Position numbers and translations under genes: made by a program. The notes under the pieces were generated by a model that saw only the letters and a list, made by a program, of their open reading frames with translations, had not been told where the DNA came from and did not search any database. A DNA stretch of 64,000 nt from Juglans regia (Eukaryota > Streptophyta > Magnoliopsida > Fagales > Juglandaceae): assembly GCF_001411555.2 (NCBI RefSeq), contig NC_049903.1, positions 17,899,234 through 17,963,233 on the forward strand, given 5' to 3'. Every line of letters begins with the position of its first letter. Position 1 is the stretch's first letter. This document shows positions 32,241 to 43,892 of this stretch, in pieces.

Positions 32241-34390
32241 TGTGGCACCCCCGATCCCCATGTAAGGAAACACGAGAATCGAGATGCCGGGAAGGTGACA
32301 ACACGATCACACATCCTAACGAAAGTGCCAAGTGTGTGTACATACGACAGCGTACAATAACAACGCAGCGGATAATTAAGTCTACTAAGTACCATAATTT
32401 AAATACAAGTAAACATCAGTAAAGTTTAAAAAGTAGTTATACAGTCATCCAAAATAAAGTTTAACACATGCCCCAAAATACAAATGAGTAAATAAAATAA
32501 CAAAGCCAGTGATCCCAGATCACTCGGGCGGAGCCGTCTCCTCAGGCTTGCCCTCCTCCTCCTCATCTGCATCAAAATCTGCGTTACCACAAAATGGTAC
32601 CGCAGGTAAGTATAACCCAAATAATCCTCAGGAATAAAATGCATTTAATGCAACCAACATCCATGCATATGATGAAATATGCATTTTCCTCAAAACATCA
32701 TTTTCCCCGAAAATGATAATTTTCCAACACAAGCCAAAATCCCCATTTGGCCCGAAAATAATCCGTAAAACATTTTCCCAGAAAATGATTTACACAAAAT
32801 CCAACTCACACTATTTTCTTAGAAAATAGCCAATTAATCCGTTATTACCCTATGCACCAAGGCCTCCCCTAGGGACCATCCGCACGTCCTGGCTTCGTAG
32901 CGATGCCCAGTTCCGCGCCCAGCGCATACATGGCCAGACATCCTATAGTCCCCACCAGCAGAAGGACCACGGAGTCGGCACGAATCTCTCGTCCGATCCC
33001 ATTGTCGCCCAGCGACAATCCAGGGGACGTTATTCAATATATTCCGCTCCCGAGTAACCAGAGGAGCTCCACCGAGATAATGCCCCATCTCGGCTTGGGG
33101 TCGTGATACACACGCACCCGAATTCCATTCTCACATGAAAACCCAGTTTTCATAAATACATGAACATGAATGCAATACACGAAAACCCAGTTTTCTTTTA
33201 CAAACATGATCATGCATGATATCATCAAATGTACATGTACCGACACTAATCAACAACCATCAATAACCAACCCAATCAAATCCAACCAAACAACTCCAAT
33301 CACCAATCCATCCGACCCCCGTACTCCTCGGACTCAGTCCGGCAAAACCAATCAACAGTTCAAATACAGTGAAATGTGTTAGTGCAAAAATACATTAAAT
33401 TCACAAGAATTCTTTGGAAAATACTTACAGTGCTATATAACAATTTCCGGAGGATCACGAAGCTGCAAGAAGTGGAAGTACAGTTGCAGAACAATGTAAA
33501 ATACACTGTGGCCTTGGGTCACAGATACCCACTTTTCAACGGAGGCAAACGAAGACCCAAAATTGATAGAGTAGGGCCTAGGGAGGTCGGTGAAACTAGT
33601 GGTGGTGGTGGTTGGGCGTGGGTGGCGGCGCAATGGGCGGTAGAAGACCAAAATACCCAAATTGGAAATGTGGATGATGGAGCTTCACCGGTGACGGATC
33701 GGAGGTGGGGTTGGGTCCAATGGGTTGCTAAGAGGTCAAGGATGAAGTGGTGTGAAGATGGTGGCCAATGGTGGTGCGACGGCAGCGCTGGAGCGAAGGT
33801 GACGCCGCTGCTTTGAAGGGCTGCTGGTGGTTAACGGCGGCGCGAATGGAGGTGAGGTTGGTGGGGTAAGGTCGCCGGCAGCTGGGGAACCAAATGGGGC
33901 GGGCGGTGACGGTCACTGCCGGCTCACGGCAGTGGGCTGGGTGGAGGGGAGAAATGCACAGGGAGAGAGAGGGAGGCTGGTCGCGTGCGGGAGATAGGCC
34001 GAAAGGGAAAATAAGGGAAAAGGAAAAGAAAGAGAAAAGAAAAAGAGAAAATGTAGGGAAAGAAATGAGGTCCAATCCTCATATCTTGGGTCACAAAAAT
34101 GATCCAACGGAAACGATTTCAAAACCACAAGTTAAACAAAATAATTTAAACGTAATGGTAAAGTGAAATTAAAATAATTAACTCCAATAGTAATTGATTT
34201 AGAATAAAGAGATTTTAAACGTATAACAATAATTAAATATTAAGAAAGCACATAAAAATAATTTTCACCAAATTGAAATCATAAAAATAAACTCACTAAA
34301 AATCCGACCAATTTTAAAATAAGAGAATAAATTTTTAAATAAATAAAAATAATCCTTCAGTAAAAATACACTAAAATACGGGGTGTTACA
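32241..34390 (-). repeat. Inner element 3' LTR
   Basis: Carries only one copy of the 56-bp unit that is duplicated in the other LTR. The rest is close to identical to the right LTR, implying a fairly recent insertion. An open frame antisense to the element (33376-33816) is preserved in both LTRs simply because they are copies. Confidence 0.92.
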
Positions 34391-35413
34391 TCCTCCCCCC
34401 CTTAAATAAAATTTCATCCTCGAAATTGGCAAGGTCAACATTAAGACTAAGACAGGAATAAGATTCAACTAAGAGCAGACTTAAGAACATACCGCCAAAA
34501 TAGTCCGGCAAGGCCACTCTATAAGTAACAAGCCCAACTTTCTCTACGATCTGAAAAGGGCCAACATATCTTGGACTAAGCTTTCCTTTCTTACCAAAGC
34601 GCTTAACGCCTTTCATAGGAGAGACTTTAAGATAAACCCAATCACCTACTTCAAAGGATAAGTCTCTTCTTCTTGTATCTGCGTAACTTTCTGGCGACTT
34701 TGCGCTTCCGCCATTTTAGTCCTTATAAACTGAACTTGATCCTTCATTTCTTGAATTATCTCAGGCCCAAACAATTTGCTCTCACCAACTTCATCCCAAC
34801 ACAAGGGCGATCTACACTTCCTTCCATACAAAAGTTCATACGGGGCCATCTGAATGGAGGAATGAAAACTGCTATTATAAGAAAACTCGATAAGTGGCAA
34901 ATGATTCTCCCAACTTCCTTGAAATTCCATGACACAAGACCGCAACATATCCTCCAGAGTCTGAATAGTACGCTCTGATTGACCGTCTGTTTGAGAATGA
35001 TATGCAGTACTAAACTTCAACTTAGTGCCTAAAGCTGCCTGCAAGCTCTTCCAAAAATGGGATGTGAACCGCGGGTCCCGATCTGACACAATACTCTTGG
35101 GTACTCCATGCAAACGCACTATCTCCTTAACATATAACCGAGTCAACTTACCTAAAGAGTCAGTATTATTAATAGGCAAGAAATGAACACTCTTGGTCAA
35201 CCGATCAACAATCACCCAAATTGAATTCTTTCCACTAGGGGTCCTCGGCAAACCCACAACATCCATAGAAATATCATCCCACTTCCACTCTGGAATAGGG
35301 AGAGGTTGAAGTTTACCTTGATGCTCAGCCTTAACTTGACAGCACGTGGCACATTTCTCAATAAACATGGCGATATCCAACATACTCGTATTAGTCTCCC
35401 AGTGGCACATCAC
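34386..35413 (-). pseudogene. Inner element integrase (Tekay-type), N-terminally truncated and frameshifted
   Basis: It starts within the zinc-binding part (FIEKCATCCQVKAEHQ), then LPIPEWKWDDISMDVVGLPR, SIWVIVDRLTKSVHFLPIN, VSDRDPRFTSHFWKSL, AYHSQTDGQSERTIQTLEDM and APYELLYGRKCRSPL. These retain the Asp-Asp-Glu catalytic core (Asp in IVDR, Asp in SDRD, Glu in SERT) typical of the Tekay/Del clade. One Asp-Phe-Val-type residue is missing from MDVVGLP. After 34646 the frame shifts to GKLSPRYVGPFQIVEKVG and runs into the polypurine tract. The chromodomain is not recognisable. Confidence 0.85.
34391..34404 (-). other. Inner element polypurine tract
   Basis: On the minus strand AAGGGGGGGAGGA lies directly before the 3' LTR start TGTAACACC. 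It is the standard primer for plus-strand DNA synthesis. Confidence 0.85.
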
Positions 35414-35419
35414 AACCAG

Positions 35420-37640
35420 TATTCCCAGGGTGACTATACTATCTAAAATCTCATTTCCTCAAGAACCTTAATACCACATCCAGAAAATTCCAATGGTCAA
35501 TTGCCCTTACAATACTATGTGCCAACCTCAATCAACTCCTATGCTACAACTTCTAAACCTCCATTGAATTCTACTTTTGGTAACCTAATAGCCACTTCCA
35601 AAGTTATCCATCAATAACAAATTGCACAACTAAATGATTAATCTCCAATTACAAGTATCTTCTCAAAATTCAAGTCACCACTAATTCCCCAAAATCAGCA
35701 CAATCTGAACTCCTGACTACAACCAAAAATACCACGCTTCTGCTGCTCACTCTGATATTCGCCACATGCATAAAACTTATGTCCTCATACAACTAACACC
35801 ATCAACTACAAGGTGGCTCCATTCTTATTAACCAAAAACTCTTATCACATTTTGGTAGAAAAATACTCCCTTTCCAAAAACCACGAGTTATAACTCAAAT
35901 TCCTCAATTAACTTCCGCAGCCTTAATCAAAATCAAATTCCATAAAATACATCCAAGATCATTGGCAGAAACCCAATCTCAAACAACCTCAGCATCCCAA
36001 ATTGAAAATAAGCAACCTCAACCCAAAATACATCCATCTCATCTACGATAAGGAACATCCTTAAAAGGCTCGATTCCAACTTGGCGAATCAATAAGAGCG
36101 CCTAGAGACTTCTACCTGACAACCTAAACCCAAAAGCTCAGCACCTACATTCTAAACAACATCTAATCTAACGGTGACTAAACTCACTACGAACCACCTT
36201 AGACTACACCAAAACATTATCAAAACCTTCTTGGTAACTCGCCCACCTATCTCTACTCCTACAAGCTAGCATTAACACAACTAGTTCCTTCAATAGGACA
36301 TCACTATTAACCTCAAAGCAAGCCATACTGCTCAAATCTTCAATCCACCAAAAGTCATTGCAAAGCACCCAAGGATCCTAATGTCTTATTAGCTCACATA
36401 CTTGATCATATTATCCACTGTTGATGCCCAAGCTTCAACTTCGAAAATCTTATCATACACTATACATGATGTCCCAACAATCTCTTCAAGTTAAATAACA
36501 ACGTCCTTAATTCAACCAACTGGGTGCTCAATCTCCAAAATAAAGTATAGCCTCAAAAATTTAAATCCTAGCTAACCTCAAGTCACAATTAATTCCTGAA
36601 GATAATCACAATAACTATTCCCAACCATGATTCATTGAGTAACCCACTTCAACTGCACACTTCAATCAACTCACCAAAAACTCCAAGCCAAGGTCTCTTG
36701 AATTACTACTATTGTGTCGACTCCTCTGCAACACCTACCAAAGTCACTTCCTCCAAACCAAAATGAGACTAGGACCTATATTCTCCAAAATCCATAAACA
36801 CTCACCACTACTATGCATCAATCTCATGCACTCTTAGCCAAAACCAAAAATGTTCCAATTGCGCAAGTGATCATCATTACCATTTCCATCACTAGACCTA
36901 TATCCTCGAAATCAACAAGAATCATTTCCTACATCGAGCTAAAAGCAATAATCTTCCAAACTAGATCAACATCTTCAATCCTCAGAAAATACACGAACTA
37001 GATAATTACCTTCAGTCTCCAAAGAAATTCTTTCTTGAAAAAAAATTCTCACATTAGTAACTCAACTCTCATCAATCCTATTTTAATTCTGCCCTTCAAT
37101 TCTACAATTCTAAAACCTTAACCCATATAAAAATCATTCCCCGAAATCCTCAAGATCGATGACCTTAAATCTAAAACATTCACCTTATAAAACTTGTAAA
37201 TTCTAAAATTCCAAATGTTATCAAATTGCTTACAAGGTCAGCAAGATCAAAAACTTCTAATCTAAGTAATCCCCCAATTGCTTGTTGAACCTACCAGCTT
37301 AAATCTCATAACTTATTTCCTAAAAACTATGAAGCCTCAAACCTCAGATGAACTTATCATAAATCTAACCTTGAAATTCGTTGAACTTACAACCTCCTAT
37401 CCCAAAGACTCATTACATAAATTCTAAGGAACCTAAGACTTTAATTATCCTAAGCAATTTAAGAATTATTCCCCTCCTTAGCAACAACTTGAGTTCCTAC
37501 TCCAAAAAGTTCACCCTGACCATGATGTTCGAGCCTCGATATTAAAACAAACCAATCACCAAGAGATCACGCCTACTACACCAAATATTCAAGCCTAACA
37601 ATGGCCTTCTCAGTCATACTATCTTCCTGTCATAGCGTAA
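35420..37640. other. Strand-asymmetric non-coding filler of the inner element
   Basis: About 2.2 kb between integrase and the 5' LTR. On the plus strand it is rich in A and C and very poor in G, so the RNA sense strand of the element is rich in T and G and poor in C. No open frame above about 62 codons, no gag or RT motif, and no tandem repeat. It stands where gag-pol should be. Homopolymer-like AAACAAAAT runs follow at about 37665-37860. Confidence 0.75.
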
Positions 37641-37948
37641 CCCTTAACCCGCCTTTCAATTCCGAACAAAACAAAACAAAACAAAATAAAATAAAATTCC
37701 ATAAATAAAATAACATACGACAAAATGAATAAAACCAATAAAGTAGTTCACAGTAAAATAATTAAAACAATAAAATAACCAACCATAAAATAAAAGCAAT
37801 AAAATACATAAACAAACAATCAGTATACAATAAACTAAATAAAACCAAATAAAACCACAAACTTTAAATTAAATAATTTCATATCACAACTTTTAAAATT
37901 TTCTGGTACTGCACCTATGGGACATGTGGTTTTACCCAGAGCCGAACT

Positions 37949-37960
37949 GCTCTGATACCA
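37949..37960 (-). other. Inner element primer binding site (initiator tRNA-Met)
   Basis: On the minus strand, two bases after the LTR end GCGCCACA, the sequence is TGGTATCAGAGC, the perfect complement of the 3' end of plant initiator tRNA-Met. It fixes the orientation of the element. Confidence 0.92.
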
Positions 37961-37962
37961 CC

Positions 37963-40168
37963 TGTGGCGCCCCCGACCCCCATATAAGGAAACACGAGAA
38001 TTGAGACGCCGGGATGGTGACAACACGGTCACACATCCCAACGAAAGTGCCAAGTGTGTGTACATGCGACAGTGTACAATAACAACGCAGCGGATAATTA
38101 AGTCTACTAAGTACCATAATTTAAATACAAGTAAACATCAGTAAAGTTTAAAAAGTAGTTATACAGTCATCCAAAATAAAGTTTAACACATGCCCCAAAA
38201 TACAAATGAGTAAATAAAATAACAAAGCCAGTGATCCCAGATCACTCGGGCGGAGCCGTCTCCTCAGGCTCGCCCTCCTCCTCCTCATCTGCATCAAAAT
38301 CTGCGTTACCACAGAATGGTATCGCAGGTAAGTATAACCCAAATAATCCTCAGGAATAAAATGCATTTAATGCAACCAACATGCATGCATATGATGAAAT
38401 ATGCATTTTCCTCAAAACATCAATTTCCCCGAAAATAATAATTTTCCAACACACGCCAAAATCCCCATTTGGCCCGAAAATAATCCGTAAAACATTTTCC
38501 CCGAAAATGATTTACACAAAATCCAACTCACACTATTTTCTCAGAAAATAGCCAATTAATCCGTTATTATCCTATGTACCATGGCCTCCCCTAGGGACCA
38601 TCCGCACATCCTGGCTTCGTAGCGATGCCCAGTTCCGCGCCCAGCGCGTTCATGGCCGAGCACCCACTACGCAACGAGCGATGCCCAGTTCCGCGCCCAG
38701 CGCGTACATGGCTAGACATCCTCTAGTCCCCGCCAGCAGAAGGACCACGGAGTCGGCATGAATCTCTTGTCCGATCCCATTGTCGCCCAGCGACAATCCA
38801 GGGGACGTTACTTAGTATATTCCGCTCCCGAGCAACCAGAGGAGCTCCACCGAGATAATGCCCCATCTCGGCTTGGGGTCGTGATACACACGCACCCGAA
38901 TTCCATTCTCACATGAAAACCCAGTTTTCATAAATACATGAACATGAATGCAATACACGAAAACCCAGTTTTCTTTTACAAACATGATCATGCATGATAT
39001 CATCAAATGTACATGTACCGACACTAATCAACAACCATCAATAACCAACCCAATCAAATCCAACCAAACAACTCCAATCACCAATCCATCCGACCCCCGT
39101 ACTCCTCGGACTCAGTCCGGCAAAACCAATCAACAGTTCAAATACAGTGAAATGTGTTAGTGCAAAAATACATTAAATTCACAAGAATTGTTTGGAAAAT
39201 ACTTACAGTGCTATATAACAATTTCCGGAGGATCACGAAGCTGCAAGAAGTGGAAGAACAACTGCATAACAGTGTAAAATACATTGTGGCCGTGGGTCAC
39301 AGATACCCACTTTTCAACGGAGGTAAACGAAGACCCAAAATTGATAGAGTAGGGCCTAGGGAGGTCGGTGAAGCTAGTGGTGGTGGTGGTTGGCCGTGGG
39401 TGGCGGCGCAATGGGCGGTAGAAGACCAAAATACCCAAATCAGAAATGTGGATGGTGGAGCTTCACCGGTGACGGATCGGAAGTGGGGTTGGGTCCAATG
39501 GGTTGCCAAGAGATCAAGGATGAAGTGGTGTGAAGATGGTGGCCAATGGTGGTGCGACGGCGGCGCTGGAGCGAAGGTGACGCCGTTGCTTTGAAGGGCT
39601 GCTGGTGGTTAATGGCGGCGCGAATGGAGGTGAGGTTGGTGGGGTAAGGTCGCCGGCGGCTGTGGAACCAAATGGGACGGGCGGTGACGGTCACTGCCGG
39701 CTCATGGCGGCGGGCTGGGTGGAGGGGAGAAACTCACGGGGAGAGAGAGGGAGGCTGGTCGCGCGCGGGAGATAGGCCGAAAGGGAAAATAAGGAAAAAG
39801 GAAAAGAAAGAGAAAATAAAAAGAGAAAATGTAGGGAAAGAAATGAGGTCCAATCCTCATACCTTGGGTCACAAAAATGATCCAACGGAAACGATTTCAA
39901 AACCACAAGTTAAATAAAATAATTTAAACGTAATGGTAAAGTGAAATTAAAATAATTAACTCCAATAGTAATTGATTTAGAATAAAGAGATTTTAAACGT
40001 ATAACAATAATTAAATATTAAGAAAGCACATAAAAATAATTTTCACCAAATTGAAATCATAAAAATAAACTCACTAAAAATCCAACAAATTTTAAAATAA
40101 GAGAATAAATTTTTAAATAATTAAAAATAATCCTTCAGTAAAAATACACTAAAATACGGGATGTTACA
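37963..40168 (-). repeat. Inner element 5' LTR with 56-bp internal duplication
   Basis: Identical in layout to the left LTR except that GCGATGCCCAGTTCCGCGCC and the bases after it occur twice, at 38622 and 38678 (period 56 bp). This accounts exactly for the 2206 versus 2150 bp difference. Confidence 0.92.
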
Positions 40169-40173
40169 AACTC

Positions 40174-40478
40174 TCACGGATAAAGCCTTTGTGAAGAAGT
40201 TCCCCTGCTTGTCTTTGGAGCTTAGCATGCTCAGTGAGATTCATCCTATAATGAGGCAAGTTTGGAAGGGACGCTCCTGGGACAAGATCTATGGCATGTT
40301 GAATATCCCGTAGAGGAGGTAAGTGGTCGGGAGGTCTTCAGGGAAGACATCCCAAAACTCCTGAAAAAATGATTGGGCCTCATCAGGGGCCACTATTGGA
40401 GATGCCAATGGAACCTCCATAACAACCACAGCAAACACAACAGAAGCACTCAGGAGTGCACGCTCAAACTCCGTAGAG
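40174..40478 (-). pseudogene. Outer gypsy pol: linker and start of RT
   Basis: Minus strand: [20 protein letters not shown], then [19 protein letters not shown], which runs straight into SPCAVPALL on the other side of the inner element once it and one AACTC are removed. Upstream, after the gag-protease stop, the reading INSTEFERALLSAS and [14 protein letters not shown] sits in another frame. A single-base frameshift near 40497 separates it from the protease. Confidence 0.8.
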
Positions 40479-42203
40479 TTAATGATATTTAACCCTTTTC
40501 ATTCCACAATTTTCTGTTTGTTGTGAACCAACAGGTTTTGGAGGTAAAGGGTTAAGATGAATCTTCTTTCCATTAAACACAAAGGAACATGAATTGGATC
40601 GACCATGGATGATCACATCTAAGTCGAATAACCAAGGCCTGCCAAGAATGACATGACCGACATCCATAGGAATGACGTCACACCATATACGATCCTTATA
40701 TTCTAAGAACTGGATAGGCACCAAATAATGCTCTTTCACAGCTATGGAAGAGGTATCAACCCAAGAAACACTATACGGCTGAGGGTGAGGCACTGGTTGT
40801 AATCCAAGACGGGACACAGTAGCCACAGAAACTGCATAAATGCAACTCCCACTATCCACAATGATTTTACAACCCTTATCATTGATTTTGATATAAGTAT
40901 GAAAGATGGCATGACGGCGCCAATCATCATCACCTTTTGGTTGGGTAAGGGTGCAACGTACAACACTTAATCTGGGTGTGTCGGGAGCATGAGGTACAGA
41001 ACTTAAATCCACAGGAAAGGTTCGGATACAACCTAAGAAGGTATCCTCATCATCACCTAAATCACCAAACTCCTCAAGCTTAGGCTCATAGACTTGATCT
41101 TCTAATGGTTCATCAACTATACCCTCATGTTCCTCAATGACTAGGGTTCGACTAGGACAATTGGAAGAAATGTGGCCAAAACCCTTACATTTAAAGCACT
41201 GCAAGCGGGAGGAAGTCCTTGGAATTTCAGGACCTTTACCCTTATTTTCCCATGCCGGGGAAACATTAGATGGCGGAGGTCCTAAGAGAGACTTAGGGGA
41301 AAGGGTGGGCGCTGGGGTGACGGAAGGGCGGTTGTCACTACGCCTTCCATACGGAGTCCTCATAACCGACTCATAGTCTCGGACTAAAGAGTAAGCATGG
41401 TCAAGTGTAACGACACCCCGAAGGACAAGCTCACGCCTAAGATCATCTTTTAAGCCTTGTCTAAACCTACTCAAAGTCATGGCCTCATCCTCAACAATAT
41501 GACATCTCATTCGGAATTCATCAAATTGAGTGACATACTCACTCACTGGCCGATTGCCCTGTGTAAGGGCATTCCATTGGTCCAGCAAATTACCCCTGTA
41601 AGATTGGGGCAGGTATTTCTCTTGAAGAAGATGTTTCATTTCTTCCCAACTCCCAACAGGAGGCACATGATGCCTCTCAAGGAGATCCTCTACACTTTCC
41701 CAAAAGAATTGGGCAGTGCCAGTTAGTTTCAGGCTAGCGAATTGAACTCTTCGATCTTCAGGGACTCTATACCAGGTAAAGAAACGATTCATATCCCTAA
41801 TCCATTGAGTAAAAACTCGATGATCTAGGCAACCATCAAAAGTAGGGGCCTCTAGCTTAATGTTTCTGAATAAACGCTCTTCATGGCGAGTAGGGGACTG
41901 AGTACCTTGGTGGTAATGGTCTCGTTCTCGCTCACGATCATAATCCCTACCCCCACGATCATGTCTGACATGTTGTCGATCACCTCGTCGACGACGATAG
42001 CGTCTATTTTGGGACACTTCAGAGTTGTCAGACGAATGAGGGAGTTCCTCAAAATTGTTCAACCTAGCAGCTAGGTCCCTGTTTTCCTCACGAGTAGCAA
42101 CCATCTCAGTTTGGATAGCCGCTGATTGAGTTTGTACATGTTGCTGGTTATTGGCTAGTTGAGCTAATTGTCGAGTGAGGGCATCAAATTGGGAAGGATC
42201 CAT
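40479..42203 (-). CDS. Outer gypsy gag-protease polyprotein (574 residues, open)
   Basis: The best start is the ATG at 42203 (MDPSQFDALTRQL). Residues about 20-100 are charged and coiled-coil-prone (RRYRRRRGDRQHVRHD). The Retrotrans_gag domain follows (FTQWIRDMNRFFTW, AQFFWESVEDLLE, WEEMKHLLQEKYLP, TQFDEFRMRC, RFRQGLKDDLRREL). A complete CCHC knuckle CFKCKGFGHISSNC comes next, then the protease with its active site IIVDSGSCIYAVS and the flap-side ILGRPWLFDLDVIIHG. Gag forms the particle and the protease processes it. No internal stop, unusual here, though the frame ends early through a frameshift before RT. Confidence 0.88.
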   Translation of the reverse strand: MDPSQFDALTRQLAQLANNQQHVQTQSAAIQTEMVATREENRDLAARLNNFEELPHSSDNSEVSQNRRYRRRRGDRQHVRHDRGGRDYDRERERDHYHQGTQSPTRHEERLFRNIKLEAPTFDGCLDHRVFTQWIRDMNRFFTWYRVPEDRRVQFASLKLTGTAQFFWESVEDLLERHHVPPVGSWEEMKHLLQEKYLPQSYRGNLLDQWNALTQGNRPVSEYVTQFDEFRMRCHIVEDEAMTLSRFRQGLKDDLRRELVLRGVVTLDHAYSLVRDYESVMRTPYGRRSDNRPSVTPAPTLSPKSLLGPPPSNVSPAWENKGKGPEIPRTSSRLQCFKCKGFGHISSNCPSRTLVIEEHEGIVDEPLEDQVYEPKLEEFGDLGDDEDTFLGCIRTFPVDLSSVPHAPDTPRLSVVRCTLTQPKGDDDWRRHAIFHTYIKINDKGCKIIVDSGSCIYAVSVATVSRLGLQPVPHPQPYSVSWVDTSSIAVKEHYLVPIQFLEYKDRIWCDVIPMDVGHVILGRPWLFDLDVIIHGRSNSCSFVFNGKKIHLNPLPPKPVGSQQTENCGMKRVKYH

Positions 42204-43563
42204 GGTAAATGTACTAGAATTAGAGGTGAAAAGACGACCACTATGCAACTGCATGCAATGCAACACCCGCTAAATGAAGTGCAATGGAGAGATCAATGAA
42301 CAATAAATGCAAGCAATGAAAAATATCAATTGAGCCAAATAATAATAAGTCTTTTTTTTTTCTCTTTTTTTTTTTTGATTAAGTAAATCCAAAATATGGC
42401 AAACAAATAATGCTGATGTTTAAAATAACAAAGCAATGGTCAAATGCCAATCAAACAAATCCAATCACATAGCAATGCTGATATTTTTGTTTTAAGAATT
42501 TTTTTTTTTGGAAAGACAATCAATGCAAAAATGAGAGTAAAGTTTCAGGCTATGGAAGTGAGAATGGGAACACAAGAAATAGGAAGTAAAACAAAATTCA
42601 AGTGTTGAATAAATCTGGCCGTAGCAAATGCGGGTTTGGCTAAATTCACTATGGTAATAGCAACATAGAGAAACAATTAATACATTGTCAAAACAAACCG
42701 ATAGTGTAAAACCAAAGAAAGAGATAGTAAAACTCCCTTTGCTCGTTGAGAACTGTGCACAATTGGTGAAAAGTCACGCGGAAGGACAAGCCACCCCGAC
42801 TCCCTTTCTTTCTTTCTTTTTATTTCGGCTAGCTTCATTTGCTAGCACCTGTATTTTTTTTTTTTTGGCTATTTCTGCGTTGGAAGTTGCGTGAGAGGAG
42901 AAACCGAGAGAGAGATAGATGTCTGGTAGAGGGAGAAGAATCGGAGCTGAGATGTCGTGTTTTCAGCATCGTCTACCTCAGGTCTAGTGGTGTCGGCGAG
43001 GTCTATATTATTATTATTTTTTTTTTGTTTCCGGCGCTGGGTATTTCGGCACTTCTCAAAGTCTCAACTCACAACAAGTTACTAAGTATTTTGGTAGAGC
43101 ATTTTGGCATTGGGTTTCAGAGGAAGCAACGAGCGGAGGCTGTATCGGGCTGGCGTGAATGGCAGCGTAACACAGAGTTGGAGAAGTTGAAGGACTTACC
43201 GGCAGTGTGCTCAGGGTCGGGAGAGGCAGCGACGGCAGCACTCACGGAACCGAGACCGAAATATTTACGGTGAAGAGATGCAGCGAGACCGAGATGATGA
43301 GATGGACAGAGGTACCGAGACAGGGTGTGGTTTGTTTTATCGGGATGGTCTGCTCAGGAGGTGCAGCGGTTTCACTTGGTTGTGTTTTGGCTTGGATCGA
43401 AGGGAACTCAGGTGGGTGGGTTTTTGGAGGAAGGAGATGAAACGAATAGCGCTGGGTGTTTTGTCAGCGTGGTTCGGTATGGTTGATCTGAGAAGAAGGT
43501 GAATGGGTTTGGAATTAATTTATTGTTTGAGAAAACAATAGAACCGGCTCGTGATACCAATAT
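42204..43563 (-). other. Outer gypsy 5' leader
   Basis: Between the 5' LTR and gag on the minus strand. It contains T/A homopolymer runs (42351-42380, 42850-42870, 43010-43027) and a G/A-rich part on the plus strand. Several short plus-strand frames (for example 42839-43273) have no family signal and are antisense to the element. Confidence 0.7.
43546..43559 (-). other. Outer gypsy primer binding site
   Basis: On the minus strand TGGTATCACGAGCC follows the LTR end after four bases. It resembles the initiator tRNA-Met site TGGTATCAGAGCC with a small difference in the middle. Confidence 0.7.
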
Positions 43564-43887
43564 GATGTTGGATAGAAGTGAGAAGGAGGAGTAGAAACAG
43601 AGTAATAGGAAATAGAGAAGAGAAGAGAGGAAGAAGAAGAAAGCGAAGAGGGACTGGAAGGAGGTGGCTAGCGCTCAACTCTGCATTCAAAATAACTACC
43701 TTCCAATATTCCTTAAGATGTCTTTAAGTAGTAGGGCAATACAATCCCTAAATGAAATAACTAACACATTAATAAAATAACAAAATAGAAAATGTCTTTA
43801 AATAGTAGGGTAATACAAACCCTAAATAAAATAGACAAGACATTAATAAAATAAATAAAACATTAATAGGAGATGTCCTCATCAACT
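43564..43887 (-). repeat. Outer gypsy element, 5' LTR
   Basis: 324-bp counterpart of 29083-29422, GATGTTGG to CATCAACT on the plus strand. Only a handful of substitutions plus one 16-bp length difference separate the two. Confidence 0.88.
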
Positions 43888-43892
43888 CTCTT

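Larger units (their letters stand above)
32241..40168 (-). mobile_element. Tekay-like Ty3/gypsy element lacking gag and RT (inner, non-autonomous)
   Basis: The LTRs at 32241-34390 (2150 bp) and 37963-40168 (2206 bp) are flanked by a perfect AACTC duplication (32236-32240, 40169-40173) in the outer element's RT. On the minus strand the LTR starts TGTAACA(C/T)CCCGTATT and ends GGGG(T/C)GCCACA. The primer site and polypurine tract are both present. Between the LTRs there is only an integrase fragment (34386-35413) and about 2.5 kb of non-coding filler. No gag, protease, RT or RNase H motif is found, so it must have moved with proteins from another copy. Confidence 0.9.
29083..43887 (-). mobile_element. 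Ty3/gypsy chromovirus-like retrotransposon (outer element)
   Basis: Two direct LTRs (29083-29422 and 43564-43887) enclose gag-protease, reverse transcriptase, RNase H, integrase and a C-terminal chromodomain-like segment, all on the minus strand. The target duplication is CTCTT (29078-29082 and 43888-43892) inside the L1. The primer site is next to the right LTR. The element is interrupted in the reverse transcriptase by the Tekay-like insertion 32241-40168; without it, it is about 6.9 kb. Integrase before a chromodomain puts it among chromoviruses; Reina-like is my best guess at clade. Confidence 0.9.

Noticed and set aside
33376..33816. 146-codon plus-strand frame repeated at 39154-39594
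   Set aside because: It lies antisense inside both LTRs of the inner gypsy. Its duplication reflects LTR copying, not selection on a protein.
42839..43502. Plus-strand frames of 74-144 codons
   Set aside because: Antisense to the leader of the outer gypsy element and low in complexity; no recognisable domain.
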